64,000 nt of DNA from Pseudomonadota bacterium (GCA_018241265.1 JAFEEF010000001.1:124001-188000), one strand, 5' to 3'; counted from the stretch's first letter, positions 1 to 10,225 are shown. Translations and numbers: made by a program. Notes: generated from the sequence alone by a model not told the origin.

Positions 1-225
1 GTCGGCCGCCGGATCGAAGCGCTCGGCCGAGCGGCCGAACACCTCGATGCCGAGCAGGCTCTCCTTCAGCACCGCGGTGTCGCCGGCAAGGCGCCGCTCG
101 ACGAGGTGGCTGAGCAGCCGCTGCTGACCCTTGGCACCGGCGAAGGCGGGCGCAGCCAGCACGCGCGCCAGCTCTTGGCGGACATCGCCGCTCAACGCGG
201 GATCGAAATGCGAATCGGCCAACAT
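1..225 (-). CDS. N-terminus of a regulator of the TPR / winged-helix type (partial)
   Basis: The minus strand is open from an ATG at 225 to the left edge (75 codons, no stop). The translation begins MLADSHFDPALSGDVRQEL and contains LLSHLVERRLAGD followed by LKESLLGIEVFGR and FDPAAD. From family knowledge this pattern (LL..vVe..LaG...LKE..igveVFgR...FDP..D) is the conserved N-terminus of large proteins annotated as TPR or adenylate-cyclase-like regulators with a winged-helix-like start. A GGAGG lies about 13 bases before the ATG, a rather long spacing. The domains that would define its function lie outside the window, so only the family of the N-terminus is claimed. Confidence 0.6.
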   Translation of the reverse strand, partial: MLADSHFDPALSGDVRQELARVLAAPAFAGAKGQQRLLSHLVERRLAGDTAVLKESLLGIEVFGRSAERFDPAAD

Positions 226-372
226 CGACGCCCGGGCACCTCCGGCGGGCGATTTCACCACCGCGGCGGCGAGCCTGCCAGCCTGCCGCCCCCGCTTGAA
301 CCGGGGGGACGCCAAACGCGTCACGCCCGGCGGGCGATGCGGCCATCGCGCGGCAGCCGGGATGGACGATGG

Positions 373-1695
373 TCAGGCCGTGCTGGGCAAGGTCAGCACG
401 AAGCAGCTGCCGCCGCCGTCGCGTCCTTCGCACCGCACGCTGCCGCCATGGCGTTCGGCGATCTGCTTGACGAGGCTCAAGCCCAGGCCGACGCCGCCAG
501 CCTGCTCGGCATGGCCGGGCAGGCGATAGAAAGCCTCGAAGATGCGCTCGCGCAGCGCCTCGGGCACGCCCGGGCCGCGATCGCAGACGCGCACCTGCGC
601 GGCGTTGCCGACGCGTTCGGTGACGACCTGGATCTCCGAGCCGCCGTAGCGGCGCGCGTTCTCGAGCAGATTGCGCAGCGCGCGCCGCACGAGGCGCTCC
701 TCGCCGACCACGTTGACCGAATCGCCCACGACCGCGGCATCGACATTGGCCGCCTCTTCCGCGGCCAGTCCGAGCAGGTCGATGTGCTCGCTCTTCTCGC
801 GCGTTTGGGCGGCGTCGAGGCGGCTCGCCAGCAGCACCTCCTCGACGAGCGCGTCGAGCTCGGCGACGTTCGTGTCGATCTCGCGCTTCAACGTCGGGCG
901 TCGCGCGGGCGGTGCGTCCTCGAGCATGGACACCGCCATCTTCATGCGCGCGAGCGGCGAGCGCAGCTCGTGGCTGGCGTTGGCGAGCAGTGACTGGTGC
1001 GCGCGCACCAGCGCCTCGATGCGCGACGCGGCGACATTGAAGCTCGCGGCCACCGCCGCGACCTCGTCGTGGCCGCTCACCTCGACGCGGTGGTTGAGCG
1101 CGCCGGCGCCGAACTGGTCGACGCCGAGCTTGAGCGCTTCGAGCCGGCGCGTGAGCCGCCGCACGACCGGCAGCGCACCGGCCGATACCGCGATGAAGAG
1201 CACCGCCAGCACGATCAGCAGGCCGACGCCGCTCTGCCATTCGGGCGGCACGAAGGGCAGCGGCAATATCTCGAGCGGCGGCGCGGTGGCATTCGCCGCC
1301 CCGGCGCGCATCGGTCCCTTGGGCCGCATCACGAGCAAAGTGCGGCCGTCCTCGAGACGGACCGCAACGCCGTGCATCCCTTCCTCGGACTGGCGCCGGA
1401 CATAGGAATCGGACTCGCCGACGCGTTGACCTTGCGCATCGTCGAGCGCGAGCGGCAGGCGCAGGCGCTGCGACCATTCGCGCAGCCCGGCGGCCTGATC
1501 CTCGGGCGGCGCCGACACACCCGGCAGCGAGCGCTGGATCAGCTCGGCCCAGGCGGCCATGCGTTCGGCCATCAACGACTGCGCGCGTGCCCGCTCCTGC
1601 TCCATGTGGCGCTGGAACACCCAGCCGGACAAGGCGGCGAACAGGAACAGCACCACCACGACGGTGGCGTAGATGCGCAGATAGAGGCTCTTCAT
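373..1695 (-). CDS. CpxA-like sensor histidine kinase
   Basis: A 440-residue membrane sensor kinase. Visible in order: N-terminal TM (about 8-27, IYATVVVVLFLFAALSGWVF), a periplasmic region of about 130 residues, a second TM near 158-180, a HAMP linker (VVRRLTRRLEALKLGV), the phospho-acceptor box LLANASHELRSPLARMKM, the N box LRNLLENARRYG, and ATP-lid boxes DRGPGVPEALRERIFEAF and GVGLGLSLV. It should autophosphorylate on the H-box histidine and pass phosphate to the regulator encoded just upstream (41 bases between genes). A CpxP/Spy-like gene at the head of the same operon makes an envelope-stress role likely. The Cpx assignment rests on context and architecture; the signal is not known. Confidence 0.85.
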   Translation of the reverse strand: MKSLYLRIYATVVVVLFLFAALSGWVFQRHMEQERARAQSLMAERMAAWAELIQRSLPGVSAPPEDQAAGLREWSQRLRLPLALDDAQGQRVGESDSYVRRQSEEGMHGVAVRLEDGRTLLVMRPKGPMRAGAANATAPPLEILPLPFVPPEWQSGVGLLIVLAVLFIAVSAGALPVVRRLTRRLEALKLGVDQFGAGALNHRVEVSGHDEVAAVAASFNVAASRIEALVRAHQSLLANASHELRSPLARMKMAVSMLEDAPPARRPTLKREIDTNVAELDALVEEVLLASRLDAAQTREKSEHIDLLGLAAEEAANVDAAVVGDSVNVVGEERLVRRALRNLLENARRYGGSEIQVVTERVGNAAQVRVCDRGPGVPEALRERIFEAFYRLPGHAEQAGGVGLGLSLVKQIAERHGGSVRCEGRDGGGSCFVLTLPSTA

Positions 1696-1736
1696 CCGGT
1701 CGGTCGAGGGCCGCCTGCGCGGCGGCTGGCGCAGGC

Positions 1737-2450
1737 CTAGCTGCTTTCGTCGGCGTCTTGTTTCCTGGCGAACACGTAGCCGGCGCCGCGTACTGTCAGC
1801 ACGCGACGCGGCAGCTTCGGATCATCCTCGATCACCGAGCGGATGCGCGAAATATGCACGTCGATCGAGCGGTCGAACGCTTCCAGCGGATGGCCCTTGA
1901 GCTGGTCCATGATCTGGTCGCGCGACAGCACGCGGCCGGGACTCTGCGCCAGCACGACGAGCAGATCGAACTGGTGGCCGGTCAGGTCGCAGACCTGGCC
2001 GTCGAGACGTGCGACGCGCGCGCCGAGATCGACCTCGAGGCGGCCGAAACGCAGCACGTCGTCGTTCGCCGGCTGCGGCGCGGCACGGCGCAGCAGGGCC
2101 TTGACGCGCGCCAGCAGCTCGCGCGGCTCGAACGGCTTGGGCAGGTAGTCGTCGGCCCCGAGCTCCAGCCCGACGATGCGGTCCATCGATTCGCCGCGCG
2201 CGGTCAGCATCAGCAGCGGAAGCTGGCGCGTGCGCGTGTTCGCGCGGATCTCGCGGCACAGGTCGAGACCGTCGCCGTCGGGCAGCATCAGGTCGAGTAC
2301 CAGCGCGTCGAAGGTCTCGCTCGCGAGCAGCGTGCGCCCGGCCTCGAGCGACCCTGCGGTCTCGACCTGGAAGCCCGAATTGCGCAGGTAATCGCCGACC
2401 ATCGAGGACAGCCGGGCATCGTCATCGACCAATAAAAGACGCGCGCTCAT
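1737..2450 (-). CDS. OmpR/CpxR-family response regulator
   Basis: A 237-residue two-domain regulator. The receiver domain starts MSARLLLVDDDARL (acidic pocket), has the phosphorylated Asp in LVLDLMLPDGDG and the conserved Lys in YLPKPFEPREL. The C-terminal winged helix has the OmpR pattern SRDQIMDQLKG and RSIDVHISRIRSVIEDD with a final VRGAGYVF. The frame is open further upstream to 2555, but the receiver fold begins at the ATG at 2450, so that start is chosen. It is followed by the sensor kinase gene 41 bases on and preceded by the Spy/CpxP-like gene, and is predicted to act as a DNA-binding activator of that operon. Confidence 0.88.
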   Translation of the reverse strand: MSARLLLVDDDARLSSMVGDYLRNSGFQVETAGSLEAGRTLLASETFDALVLDLMLPDGDGLDLCREIRANTRTRQLPLLMLTARGESMDRIVGLELGADDYLPKPFEPRELLARVKALLRRAAPQPANDDVLRFGRLEVDLGARVARLDGQVCDLTGHQFDLLVVLAQSPGRVLSRDQIMDQLKGHPLEAFDRSIDVHISRIRSVIEDDPKLPRRVLTVRGAGYVFARKQDADESS

Positions 2451-2551
2451 TTGCTGATGCGGCGCCAACGGATGCGGCGCGCTGCGCGCGCCGTCCAGCG
2501 CCATCGCGGCGATGCCGCTCTGGAGCGGAAGCATAACGCGTGCGGTCGCGA

Positions 2552-3100
2552 TCATTGCTGACCCTGCTGCTTCATGTGCTCGGCATGCTGCTGCATCATC
2601 GCTTCGTGCTGCTGCATGCGCGTGCCGATCGCGGCGCGCTGCTCCGGCGTCAGCACATTGCCGATGTCGAGCATCGCCTGGAGGACGCGGCGGCTGGCCT
2701 GATCGTGCTGCGCTTCGAGTTGAGCGCGCACCGACTCGGCCGCGGCGGCATCGACGCTGGCCGAGCTGAAGATCTGCATGCTCTGCTGATGCAGCGTCAT
2801 TTCCGCTGCGTGCTGCGCCTCGAGATCGGTCGCGGCGGCCTGAGCGATCTGCACGATCTGCGTGCGTTGCGCGTCGGTCGCGTTCAGACCCTTCAGGAAG
2901 TGGTCGACATGCTGCGCCACATGCTCGGGCGGGCCCATGAACAGCATGCCCGGACCACCCATCGCCGGCCCATGCATGCCCGGCCCGTGCATCTCGGCCT
3001 GCGCCGGCAGCGCCATCGCCACTGCGCCCGAGATCACCGCCGCGGCGGTCGCCAACCCGACGAGCCTGCCCCTGAGACCCACCCTGACTGCTTCGAACAT
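2552..3100 (-). CDS. Spy/CpxP-like periplasmic protein
   Basis: A 182-residue exported protein. Residues about 1-35 form a signal peptide (LVGLATAAAVISGAVAMALPAQA, cleavage after AQA). The mature part starts with a Met/His/Gly-rich stretch (HGPGMHGPAMGGPGM) and then is helical and charged, with two LTxxQ-like turns (LNATDAQRTQ and LTPEQRAAI), the hallmark of the Spy/CpxP family of periplasmic chaperones. The C-terminus is Gln/Met/His-rich (MMQQHAEHMKQQ). It heads an operon with the regulator and kinase downstream, as cpxP relates to cpxRA. The Met/His-rich ends might bind metal, which is inference only. Confidence 0.82.
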   Translation of the reverse strand: MFEAVRVGLRGRLVGLATAAAVISGAVAMALPAQAEMHGPGMHGPAMGGPGMLFMGPPEHVAQHVDHFLKGLNATDAQRTQIVQIAQAAATDLEAQHAAEMTLHQQSMQIFSSASVDAAAAESVRAQLEAQHDQASRRVLQAMLDIGNVLTPEQRAAIGTRMQQHEAMMQQHAEHMKQQGQQ

Positions 3101-3202
3101 CTTCAGCTCCTGGCCACGCCGGCCATTACCCGGTGGCGGGATGCTCAGTGGGTGCCGTGAAGCCGGCTTGGCCCCGAGGTAAAGATGTGTGAACCGGCTT
3201 GC

Positions 3203-3234
3203 GGCACCTCTCGTTCAAGGCACCTCTCGTTCAA
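3203..3234. repeat. 16-bp perfect tandem duplication
   Basis: GGCACCTCTCGTTCAA occurs twice head to tail with no mismatch (3203-3218 and 3219-3234). It covers the stop codon of the small minus-strand gene ending at 3231 and its downstream flank. It looks like a recent slippage duplication; no function is claimed. Confidence 0.8.
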
Positions 3235-3473
3235 CCGTGCCTGAGGAGCTGGGCCCAGTGATGGAGCAGCCACCCGCCGAGCGCAAGCAGCGCGATGGTC
3301 ACGGTCAGCATGGTTCGCAGGCCGGTCCGGTTGGCGCGGCGGCGCAGCGCAGGCGGCGCGGAGGCAAAGCCCGATGCGAGGGTGGAGGTCGTGCTGGCGA
3401 ACTCGGAAGGACGCTCGTCGACGGGTTCGTCCTCCCACTGATAAAGATGCGGCTTCTGCGGCATGACGCGCAT
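3231..3473 (-). CDS. small single-TM hypothetical protein
   Basis: An 80-residue product. The N-terminal half is polar and acidic (KPHLYQWEDEPVDERPSEF), the C-terminal half is basic (RRRANRTGLR) and then strongly hydrophobic (LTVTIALLALGGWLLHHWAQLL), so it should be a single-span inner-membrane protein with its N-terminus in the cytoplasm. No family is recognised. An ATG at 3464 is an alternative start; no good ribosome-binding site is seen for either. Its stop codon sits in a 16-bp tandem duplication. Confidence 0.5.
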   Translation of the reverse strand: MRVMPQKPHLYQWEDEPVDERPSEFASTTSTLASGFASAPPALRRRANRTGLRTMLTVTIALLALGGWLLHHWAQLLRHG

Positions 3474-3544
3474 TGTCCGCGGTTCGATCAGAACGACCCA
3501 GCCCGCGGGCGCGGGGGGCGCGGCGACGAACGTCGGCGCATGTG

Positions 3545-3577
3545 AAAAACTGCCGGCAACTGTGCTGCCGGCAGTTT
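3545..3577 (-). terminator. rho-independent terminator after the YXWGXW gene
   Basis: A perfect 12-bp inverted repeat (AAACTGCCGGCA / TGCCGGCAGTTT) with a 7-base loop is followed, on the minus strand, by five T residues. It lies about 50 bases past the stop of the minus-strand gene ending at 3628. Confidence 0.85.
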
Positions 3578-3627
3578 GTCGTGAGCTCGCAGCGATCAGG
3601 CGCCGCTACGGCCGTCGCTCGACGAAC

Positions 3628-4971
3628 TCAGCGTTCCTCGCGTCCCTTCTGCGGTGGCGCTTCGTGCGGTGCCGGAGCCGGATGCGGTGCCGCTTGCGGA
3701 TGCGGCGCGGCCATGCGCTGCTGCGGCTCCGGACGCGGAGGCGGCGTGCGTTCGGGCTGCGGGCGCGGCGGCTGCGCATGCGCGACCTGTTGATCACGTC
3801 GCGCTTCCAGCGGCGGCAATTGAGGCGCCGGCCGCTCGGCTGCTACCGGCGGGCGCGGCGGCGCTGCCGCGACGCGCGGCGCGGGTGCGACCGGGCGTTC
3901 CGCCACATGCGGTGCGGGCGCTGGACGGGCTGCCGGAGCAGGTACCGGCCGGGCCGGCGGCGCAGCCTCCGGGCGGGCCGCTGCCACCGGCGGCACCGGC
4001 GGCCGCGCAGCCACGTTCGGAGGCGGCGGCACGGGCTTGCGTTCGGCCGCGGCCGCCGGCGGCGCATGGGCCACCTGCGCTGGCGGAACTGCCGGCCGGG
4101 CCGCAGCAACCGGCGCGTTGGGCGCGACCGGCGCTGTCGGCGGATGCGCGATCGCCGGATTCGGCGCGCCAGGACGCACGGGCGCGCCCGGAGGCGCCTT
4201 CGCGACCACCGTGGGTGCGTTGGCAGCGCGAACCACGCCGGGCGCCGTGAAGACGGCCGGCCGCGGCGTCGCCGCGACCTGCGGCACGCCATGATTGAAC
4301 TGTGCGCGCTGGGTCGGCGTCGTCATGGCCACGTGCTGTTGCTGCACCTGGATACGCGTCGCAGCGACGTGAGGCAAGCGCTGCACTTGCACCTCGGCGG
4401 CGCTGGGACGCGCGACGATGCCGCCCTGGCCACCGTTGTAGCTGACCCGCGTGACGTTGATGTTGTTGACGACGGTCTGGTGGTAGACATTGTGGATGAC
4501 CGTCCGGTTGATGTTGTTGACGCTGGCGTTGTAGGCGAACACGCCACGGTCCCAGCGGCCGCCCCAGTAGCCGCTGCCGGTGTATCCATAGCCGTAGTCG
4601 ATGCCGCCGTAGAAGCCGACGCGATCGGCCCAATAGCCCGCATGCCACAAGTAGCCGCCGATGCCGAAGCCCCAGTAGCCGGGCGTCCACAGCAGGCCGA
4701 CGCGAGGCGCCAGCACCCAGGTGCCCGGCACCCAGTAGTAGTCGCCGATGGCCGGATCCCAGGCCCAATAGCCAGGCGTCCACAGGTAACCCGGGCCGGG
4801 AATCAGCGGCTGCTCGTAGACCGGCAGCGGAGGAGGTCCGATGCTGATGGCCAGCGAAACTTGAGACCAAGCAGTAGATGGCGCCAAAGCCGTCAGCGCG
4901 GCCGCCAACGATGCGGCCAGTGCAGTGCGTAGTGCAGTGCGTACGAGAGGGATCCTCAAAGAGGTCTTCAT
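3628..4971 (-). CDS. YXWGXW-repeat envelope protein with Pro/Ala-rich tail
   Basis: A 447-residue exported protein. The start is the ATG at 4971, seven bases after GAGGAA; the open frame upstream is not part of it. After a signal peptide (about 1-33, ending TAWSQ) come repeated aromatic motifs GYLWTPGYWAW, YYWVPGTWVL, LLWTPGYWGFG and YLWHAGYWADR, the YXWGXW pattern. A Gly/Tyr-rich stretch and an Asn-rich segment (NASVNNINRTVIHNVY) follow. The C-terminal half is low-complexity Pro/Ala with charged residues (RPPVPPVAAARPE and similar). YXWGXW proteins are common in Burkholderiales and of unknown biochemical role; a surface or periplasmic structural role is inferred. Confidence 0.85.
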   Translation of the reverse strand: MKTSLRIPLVRTALRTALAASLAAALTALAPSTAWSQVSLAISIGPPPLPVYEQPLIPGPGYLWTPGYWAWDPAIGDYYWVPGTWVLAPRVGLLWTPGYWGFGIGGYLWHAGYWADRVGFYGGIDYGYGYTGSGYWGGRWDRGVFAYNASVNNINRTVIHNVYHQTVVNNINVTRVSYNGGQGGIVARPSAAEVQVQRLPHVAATRIQVQQQHVAMTTPTQRAQFNHGVPQVAATPRPAVFTAPGVVRAANAPTVVAKAPPGAPVRPGAPNPAIAHPPTAPVAPNAPVAAARPAVPPAQVAHAPPAAAAERKPVPPPPNVAARPPVPPVAAARPEAAPPARPVPAPAARPAPAPHVAERPVAPAPRVAAAPPRPPVAAERPAPQLPPLEARRDQQVAHAQPPRPQPERTPPPRPEPQQRMAAPHPQAAPHPAPAPHEAPPQKGREER

Positions 4972-5160
4972 GGCAGTTCCTCGAAAAGAGTCGGCCTGGC
5001 CTATCAACGCGAGACCGCGAAGGCGGGACGACACGTGCTGGAAAATGTGCTGCCGGCGCAGGCCATGTCGCGTCGGACGACCGCCCGTCCGCGCGCACGC
5101 CGATTCCGTGTACGCACATCGCAGATACTTGGCGCAATCTGTCGAAACGCTGCAGCAAGC

Positions 5161-5397
5161 ATGATTCCCTTCGAGCCCAAGCCAGAGTGGATCGAACGCT
5201 TCGTCCGGCATGTCGGCGAGCGCGAACTCAACGTCGATCCGGCACGCGTGTGGCGCGATGCCGAAGCGATCTTCGATACCGCCGGCGACATGCCGCCGGA
5301 GGATGCAGCGGAGATCTGGATGGACGTGCCCGAACCCGATCCGCTCGTCAAGCCGGACGGCGAAGACGACGAACCGCCGGCCGTCAGCGACGCCTGA
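5161..5397 (+). CDS. small acidic hypothetical protein
   Basis: A 78-residue soluble, strongly acidic product starting MIPFEPKPEWIERFVRHVGE and ending in a charged disordered tail (PDGEDDEPPAVSDA). The frame is open upstream to 5035, but the start at 5161 is preferred because the upstream residues are Arg-rich and unlike the rest. No family is recognised. It lies 28 bases before the PLP-enzyme gene and may be co-transcribed with it. It is divergent from the YXWGXW gene across a roughly 190-base intergenic gap. Confidence 0.6.
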   Translation: MIPFEPKPEWIERFVRHVGERELNVDPARVWRDAEAIFDTAGDMPPEDAAEIWMDVPEPDPLVKPDGEDDEPPAVSDA

Positions 5398-5425
5398 GCG
5401 CTTCAACCCACGCCGAAAGAAGCAG

Positions 5426-6571
5426 ATGAACCGCTCCCGCCCCTATCGATTCGAGACGCTGGCAGTTCATGCCGGCCATGGCGTAGATCCCGCGACCGGC
5501 GCCGTCACGGCGCCCATCCACCTGTCGACGACCTTCGAACGCGCGACCGACGGCAGCTATCCGCAAGGCTATCTGTACTCGCGCAACGACAACCCGAACC
5601 GGCACGCGCTGGAAGCCGCGCTGGCCGCCCTCGAAGGCGGCACCGGCGCGGCCGCATTCGCCTCGGGGCTCGCCGCGGTAACGGCCATTTTCCAGGGACT
5701 GGAGCCGGGCGATCATGTGGTCGCGCCGGCCGACATCTACCACGGCACCGCCAACGTGCTGAAGCATCTCTTCGCGAAGTGGCAGGTGGCGACGACGTTC
5801 GTCGACATGACGTCGCTCGACGATGTGCGTGCGGCGCTGCGCCCGACCACGCGCATCGTCTGGATCGAGACGCCGTCGAACCCGCTGCTGCGCTGCGTCG
5901 ACATCGCGGCGGTGGCCGATATCGCGCACCGCGCCGGCGCCCGCGCGGTGGCGGACAACACGTTCGCATCGCCGGTGCTGCAGCGGCCGCTCGCGCTCGG
6001 CTGCGACATGGTGATGCATGCGACGACCAAGTACCTCGGCGGACGCAGCGACGTGCTCGGCGGCGTCGCGATCACGCGCGCGGACGACGAGGCCTATGCG
6101 CAAGTGCGCACCGCGCAGCTCTATGGCGGTGGCGTGGCCGCGCCGTTCGACTGCTGGCTCGTGATGCGCAGCCTGCCCACGCTGTCCTATCGCATGCAGG
6201 CGCACTGCGCGAACGCACGCAAGGTCGCGCACTACCTGCGCGCCCATCCGCGGGTCTCCGCGGTGCATTACCCGGGACTCGACGACAGCCCGTACCACGC
6301 GCTTGCGCAGCGCCAGATGGCGGACTACGGCGGCATGCTGTCGTTCGAAGTGTACGGCGGACGCGACGCGGCGATGGCGACGGCGGCGCACGTCGAACTG
6401 TTCACGCGCGCGACGAGCCTGGGCGGCGTCGAAAGCCTGATCGAGCATCGCGCATCGATCGAAGGTCCGCAGAGCACGACACCGCCGGGACTGCTGCGGG
6501 TGTCTGTCGGCCTCGAGCATGCCGACGATCTGATCGACGATCTGGCGCAGGCGCTCGATCGATCCGCCTGA
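5426..6571 (+). CDS. Cys/Met metabolism PLP-dependent enzyme (cystathionine synthase/lyase family)
   Basis: A 381-residue fold-type-I PLP enzyme. It starts FETLAVHAG and has the family signatures PIHLSTTFER, YLYSRNDNPNRHALE, the cofactor-stacking region FASGLAAVTA, WIETPSNPLL, the PLP Asp in VADNTFASP, and the Schiff-base lysine in HATTKYLGGRSD. The C-terminal GGVESLIEHRAS and LLRVSVGLEH are also typical. Members are cystathionine gamma-synthases, beta- or gamma-lyases, and O-acetyl/succinyl-homoserine sulfhydrylases; sequence reading alone does not separate them. It is cytoplasmic and acts in trans-sulfuration or methionine metabolism. The start at 5426 follows an AAAGAAG stretch. Confidence 0.85.
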   Translation: MNRSRPYRFETLAVHAGHGVDPATGAVTAPIHLSTTFERATDGSYPQGYLYSRNDNPNRHALEAALAALEGGTGAAAFASGLAAVTAIFQGLEPGDHVVAPADIYHGTANVLKHLFAKWQVATTFVDMTSLDDVRAALRPTTRIVWIETPSNPLLRCVDIAAVADIAHRAGARAVADNTFASPVLQRPLALGCDMVMHATTKYLGGRSDVLGGVAITRADDEAYAQVRTAQLYGGGVAAPFDCWLVMRSLPTLSYRMQAHCANARKVAHYLRAHPRVSAVHYPGLDDSPYHALAQRQMADYGGMLSFEVYGGRDAAMATAAHVELFTRATSLGGVESLIEHRASIEGPQSTTPPGLLRVSVGLEHADDLIDDLAQALDRSA

Positions 6572-6749
6572 TTCGCGCTGATTCGCGCGCATACGCCTCT
6601 CTCTGGCACCACGTCCTGCGACCGCCCGGTGCGGGATGGATTCCTACGAGGCAGCGGCGGACCGCCTGACGGGTTGGCTCGGGGCCACAACCCACCATAG
6701 CTTGGTCGCAAGGCAATCGTGCCCGGTGACTTCAATCAGGAGAGCGCAC

Positions 6750-6971
6750 ATGTCCAGCCAACAAAACCAGCAGAGCGGCCAACAGGGCAGCCAGCAAGGA
6801 CAAAACAATCCTCAGCAGAACCGTCCGGACGACGCGGGCCGTCAACAGCAACAACAGCATGGCGAACGCGATCGCCAGCAACAAGGCACGCAAACACCCG
6901 GCCAGCAGAGCGGCGGCAGTGCCTCTCAGCAGAACGATCAGTCCAAGCGCGATCAGCAGCGCGGCTCTTGA
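6750..6971 (+). CDS. Gln-rich small hydrophilic protein
   Basis: A 73-residue protein made mostly of Gln, Ser, Gly, Asn and Arg (starting MSSQQNQQSGQQGSQQGQNN), with no hydrophobic core and so predicted to be disordered. A CAGGAG ribosome-binding site lies 7-8 bases before the ATG, and a strong terminator follows 22 bases after the stop, so it is a self-contained transcription unit. Similar short Q-rich proteins occur in proteobacteria and are sometimes stress induced; no function can be assigned here. Confidence 0.65.
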   Translation: MSSQQNQQSGQQGSQQGQNNPQQNRPDDAGRQQQQQHGERDRQQQGTQTPGQQSGGSASQQNDQSKRDQQRGS

Positions 6972-6993
6972 GCCGGCCCGCTTCGATCATCGA

Positions 6994-7015
6994 GCCGCCC
7001 GAGGGCGGCTTTTTT
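6994..7015 (+). terminator. rho-independent terminator
   Basis: GCCGCCC / GGGCGGC with a two-base loop (GA), followed by TTTTTT. It ends the Gln-rich protein gene and stands 18 bases from the 3' end of the oppositely oriented tRNA gene. Confidence 0.9.
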
Positions 7016-7032
7016 GGCGCCGGGATGGTCCC

Positions 7033-7123
7033 TGGCGGAGAGGGAGGGATTCGAACCCTCGATACGGTGATACCGTATACCGGATTTCGAGTCCGGCGCA
7101 TTCGACCACTCTGCCACCTCTCC
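7033..7123 (-). tRNA. tRNA-Ser (anticodon CGA)
   Basis: On the minus strand the 91-base gene starts GGAGAGGTGGCAGAGTGGTC and ends CCTCTCC-G-CCA, so the acceptor stem pairs GGAGAGG with CCTCTCC and CCA is encoded. The anticodon stem GGACTCGAAATCC carries CGA (complement of 7087-7089). A long variable arm (ACGGTATCACCGT) and the T-loop GGTTCGAATCC are those of a class II serine tRNA. It reads UCG codons. The seryl-tRNA synthetase gene lies about 0.9 kb upstream on the same strand. Confidence 0.97.
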
Positions 7124-7183
7124 GTTCTGGTGTGTTCGGCAGGTCGCCGCCGAGCCGCGCATTCTAGCGCAGCGGTGGCCTCG

Positions 7184-7993
7184 TCAGGCCTCGGTGTGCA
7201 GATGCAGCGCCGTCAGCCTTGCATCGCTGAGACGCGTGTGCCAGTGCTGCCCTGGCGCAAGCGGCCAAGCGTCGGTGATCGTGCCGGTCGTCACGACGTC
7301 ACCCGGTGCGACACGCCACATCGGCGACTGCGCAGCCATCTCGTCGACCCAGAGGCGCAGCGCGTTCAAGGGGCCCCCGAGCACGATGTCGGCGACGCCG
7401 CGATCGACGAGACCGGTCTCGCGGTGCAACTCGACGCGCAACGTCGCCAGTTCGGCGCCGAGACCGGTGCCGTAGCGATCGATCGGAACGCGCGGGCCGA
7501 TGTAGAGACGGCCATGCAGCGCGAAATCGGCCACCGTGTCCGCCGCGGCAAAGCGCCAGCCTTCGTAGTGCGTGTGCACGATCTCGAAAGCGTGCGCGAC
7601 CCATTCGAGGCAGCCGGCGAGTTCGCCTTCGCTCATCCCGGCGCGGGGTGACGATCGAAAGCCGAACGCCACTTCAGGCTCGAGACGCGGCTGTACCAAC
7701 GGCGCCAGCGACACCTGCGCGGTATGGCCGTCGAGGAACCGCGCGGTGCTGTCCCACACCGGCCCCCAGATCGGCGCGTGGACGCCGTAGCGCGACCAGA
7801 TGCCGCGGTTCGTGAAGCCGATCTTGTAGCCGAGCGGGCGCTCGCCGCGCGCGATGCGGCGCGCGCGGATCGCGTCGGCGACGCCGTAGGCTTCGGCAAG
7901 ACCGAAGGCCGGATCGGCAGCCGACGGCAGCGGCACGACCTCGGCCGCGTCGCAGGCCGCGAGCAGGCGATCGGCCAGGGCCTCCATGGCCAT
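7184..7993 (-). CDS. 2-keto-4-pentenoate hydratase / fumarylacetoacetate hydrolase family protein
   Basis: A 269-residue protein of the MhpD-like hydratase branch of the FAH superfamily. Recognisable parts are AYGVADAIRARRIARGERP, GYKIGFTNR, the metal-ligand region LEPEVAFGF, FEIVHTHYEGW, VLGGPLNALRLW and the C-terminal PGDVVTTGTITDAWPL. These enzymes hydrate 2-oxopent-4-enoate-type intermediates or decarboxylate related oxo-acids in aromatic catabolism. No other catabolic gene lies nearby, so the substrate is open. The start codon lies three bases beyond the serS stop, suggesting co-transcription; an in-frame ATG two codons later is an alternative. Confidence 0.8.
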   Translation of the reverse strand: MAMEALADRLLAACDAAEVVPLPSAADPAFGLAEAYGVADAIRARRIARGERPLGYKIGFTNRGIWSRYGVHAPIWGPVWDSTARFLDGHTAQVSLAPLVQPRLEPEVAFGFRSSPRAGMSEGELAGCLEWVAHAFEIVHTHYEGWRFAAADTVADFALHGRLYIGPRVPIDRYGTGLGAELATLRVELHRETGLVDRGVADIVLGGPLNALRLWVDEMAAQSPMWRVAPGDVVTTGTITDAWPLAPGQHWHTRLSDARLTALHLHTEA

Positions 7994-7996
7994 CGC

Positions 7997-9628
<1,632 letters not shown>

Positions 9629-9645
9629 TCATGCCTGCTGCGTCG

Positions 9646-10122
9646 TCAGCCGGGATCGCCCATCTGCGACTGCAGGTAGTTCTCCAGCCCGACCTTGCCG
9701 ACGAGGTCGATCTGGGTTTCGAGGAAATCGATGTGCTCCTCGGTGTCGTCGAGGATGTCCTGCAGCAGGTCGCGGGAGACGTAGTCGCGCACCGACTCGC
9801 AGTAGGCGATGCCATCCTTGATCGTCGCCTGCGCGCCTTGCTCGGACTTCAGGTCGCACTCCAGGATCTCGGGCACGTTCTCGCCGATCAGCAGCTTGCC
9901 GAGATCCTGCAGGTTGGGCAGGCCGTCGAGCATGAAGATCCGCTCCATCAGGTGATCGGCGTGCTTCATCTCGCCGATCGACTCCTCGCGTTCCTTCTTC
10001 GCCAACTTGTCGAAGCCCCAGTGCTTCAGCATGCGGTAGTGCAGGAAGTACTGGTTCGTGGCGGTCAGCTCGTTCTTCAGCTGGGCGTTCAGGTGCACGA
10101 TGACTTGCGGGTCGCTTTGCAT
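9646..10122 (-). CDS. bfr: bacterioferritin
   Basis: A 158-residue iron-storage ferritin. It starts MQSDPQVIVHLNAQLKNELT; the di-iron ferroxidase ligands are seen at E18, E51, H54, E94, the Glu of TEEH and H130, and the haem-ligating Met is M52 in EMKHADHLM. Length equals the typical Bfr subunit, which forms a 24-mer cage oxidising Fe(II) and storing Fe(III). The ATG at 10122 is the start; the frame upstream is not coding for this protein. It is the first gene of a bfr-bfd unit, with a Fur-like sequence about 100 bases upstream. Confidence 0.95.
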   Translation of the reverse strand: MQSDPQVIVHLNAQLKNELTATNQYFLHYRMLKHWGFDKLAKKEREESIGEMKHADHLMERIFMLDGLPNLQDLGKLLIGENVPEILECDLKSEQGAQATIKDGIAYCESVRDYVSRDLLQDILDDTEEHIDFLETQIDLVGKVGLENYLQSQMGDPG

Positions 10123-10225
10123 GTTGTGGGCTCCGGTTGGATCGGCCGCAACCTCCTGCGTTGCAGCAGGTCCATTGTGGAGCCTGCCTGCGGCCGCCCT
10201 GCCGGGCGAGCGCCGTGTCGACATT

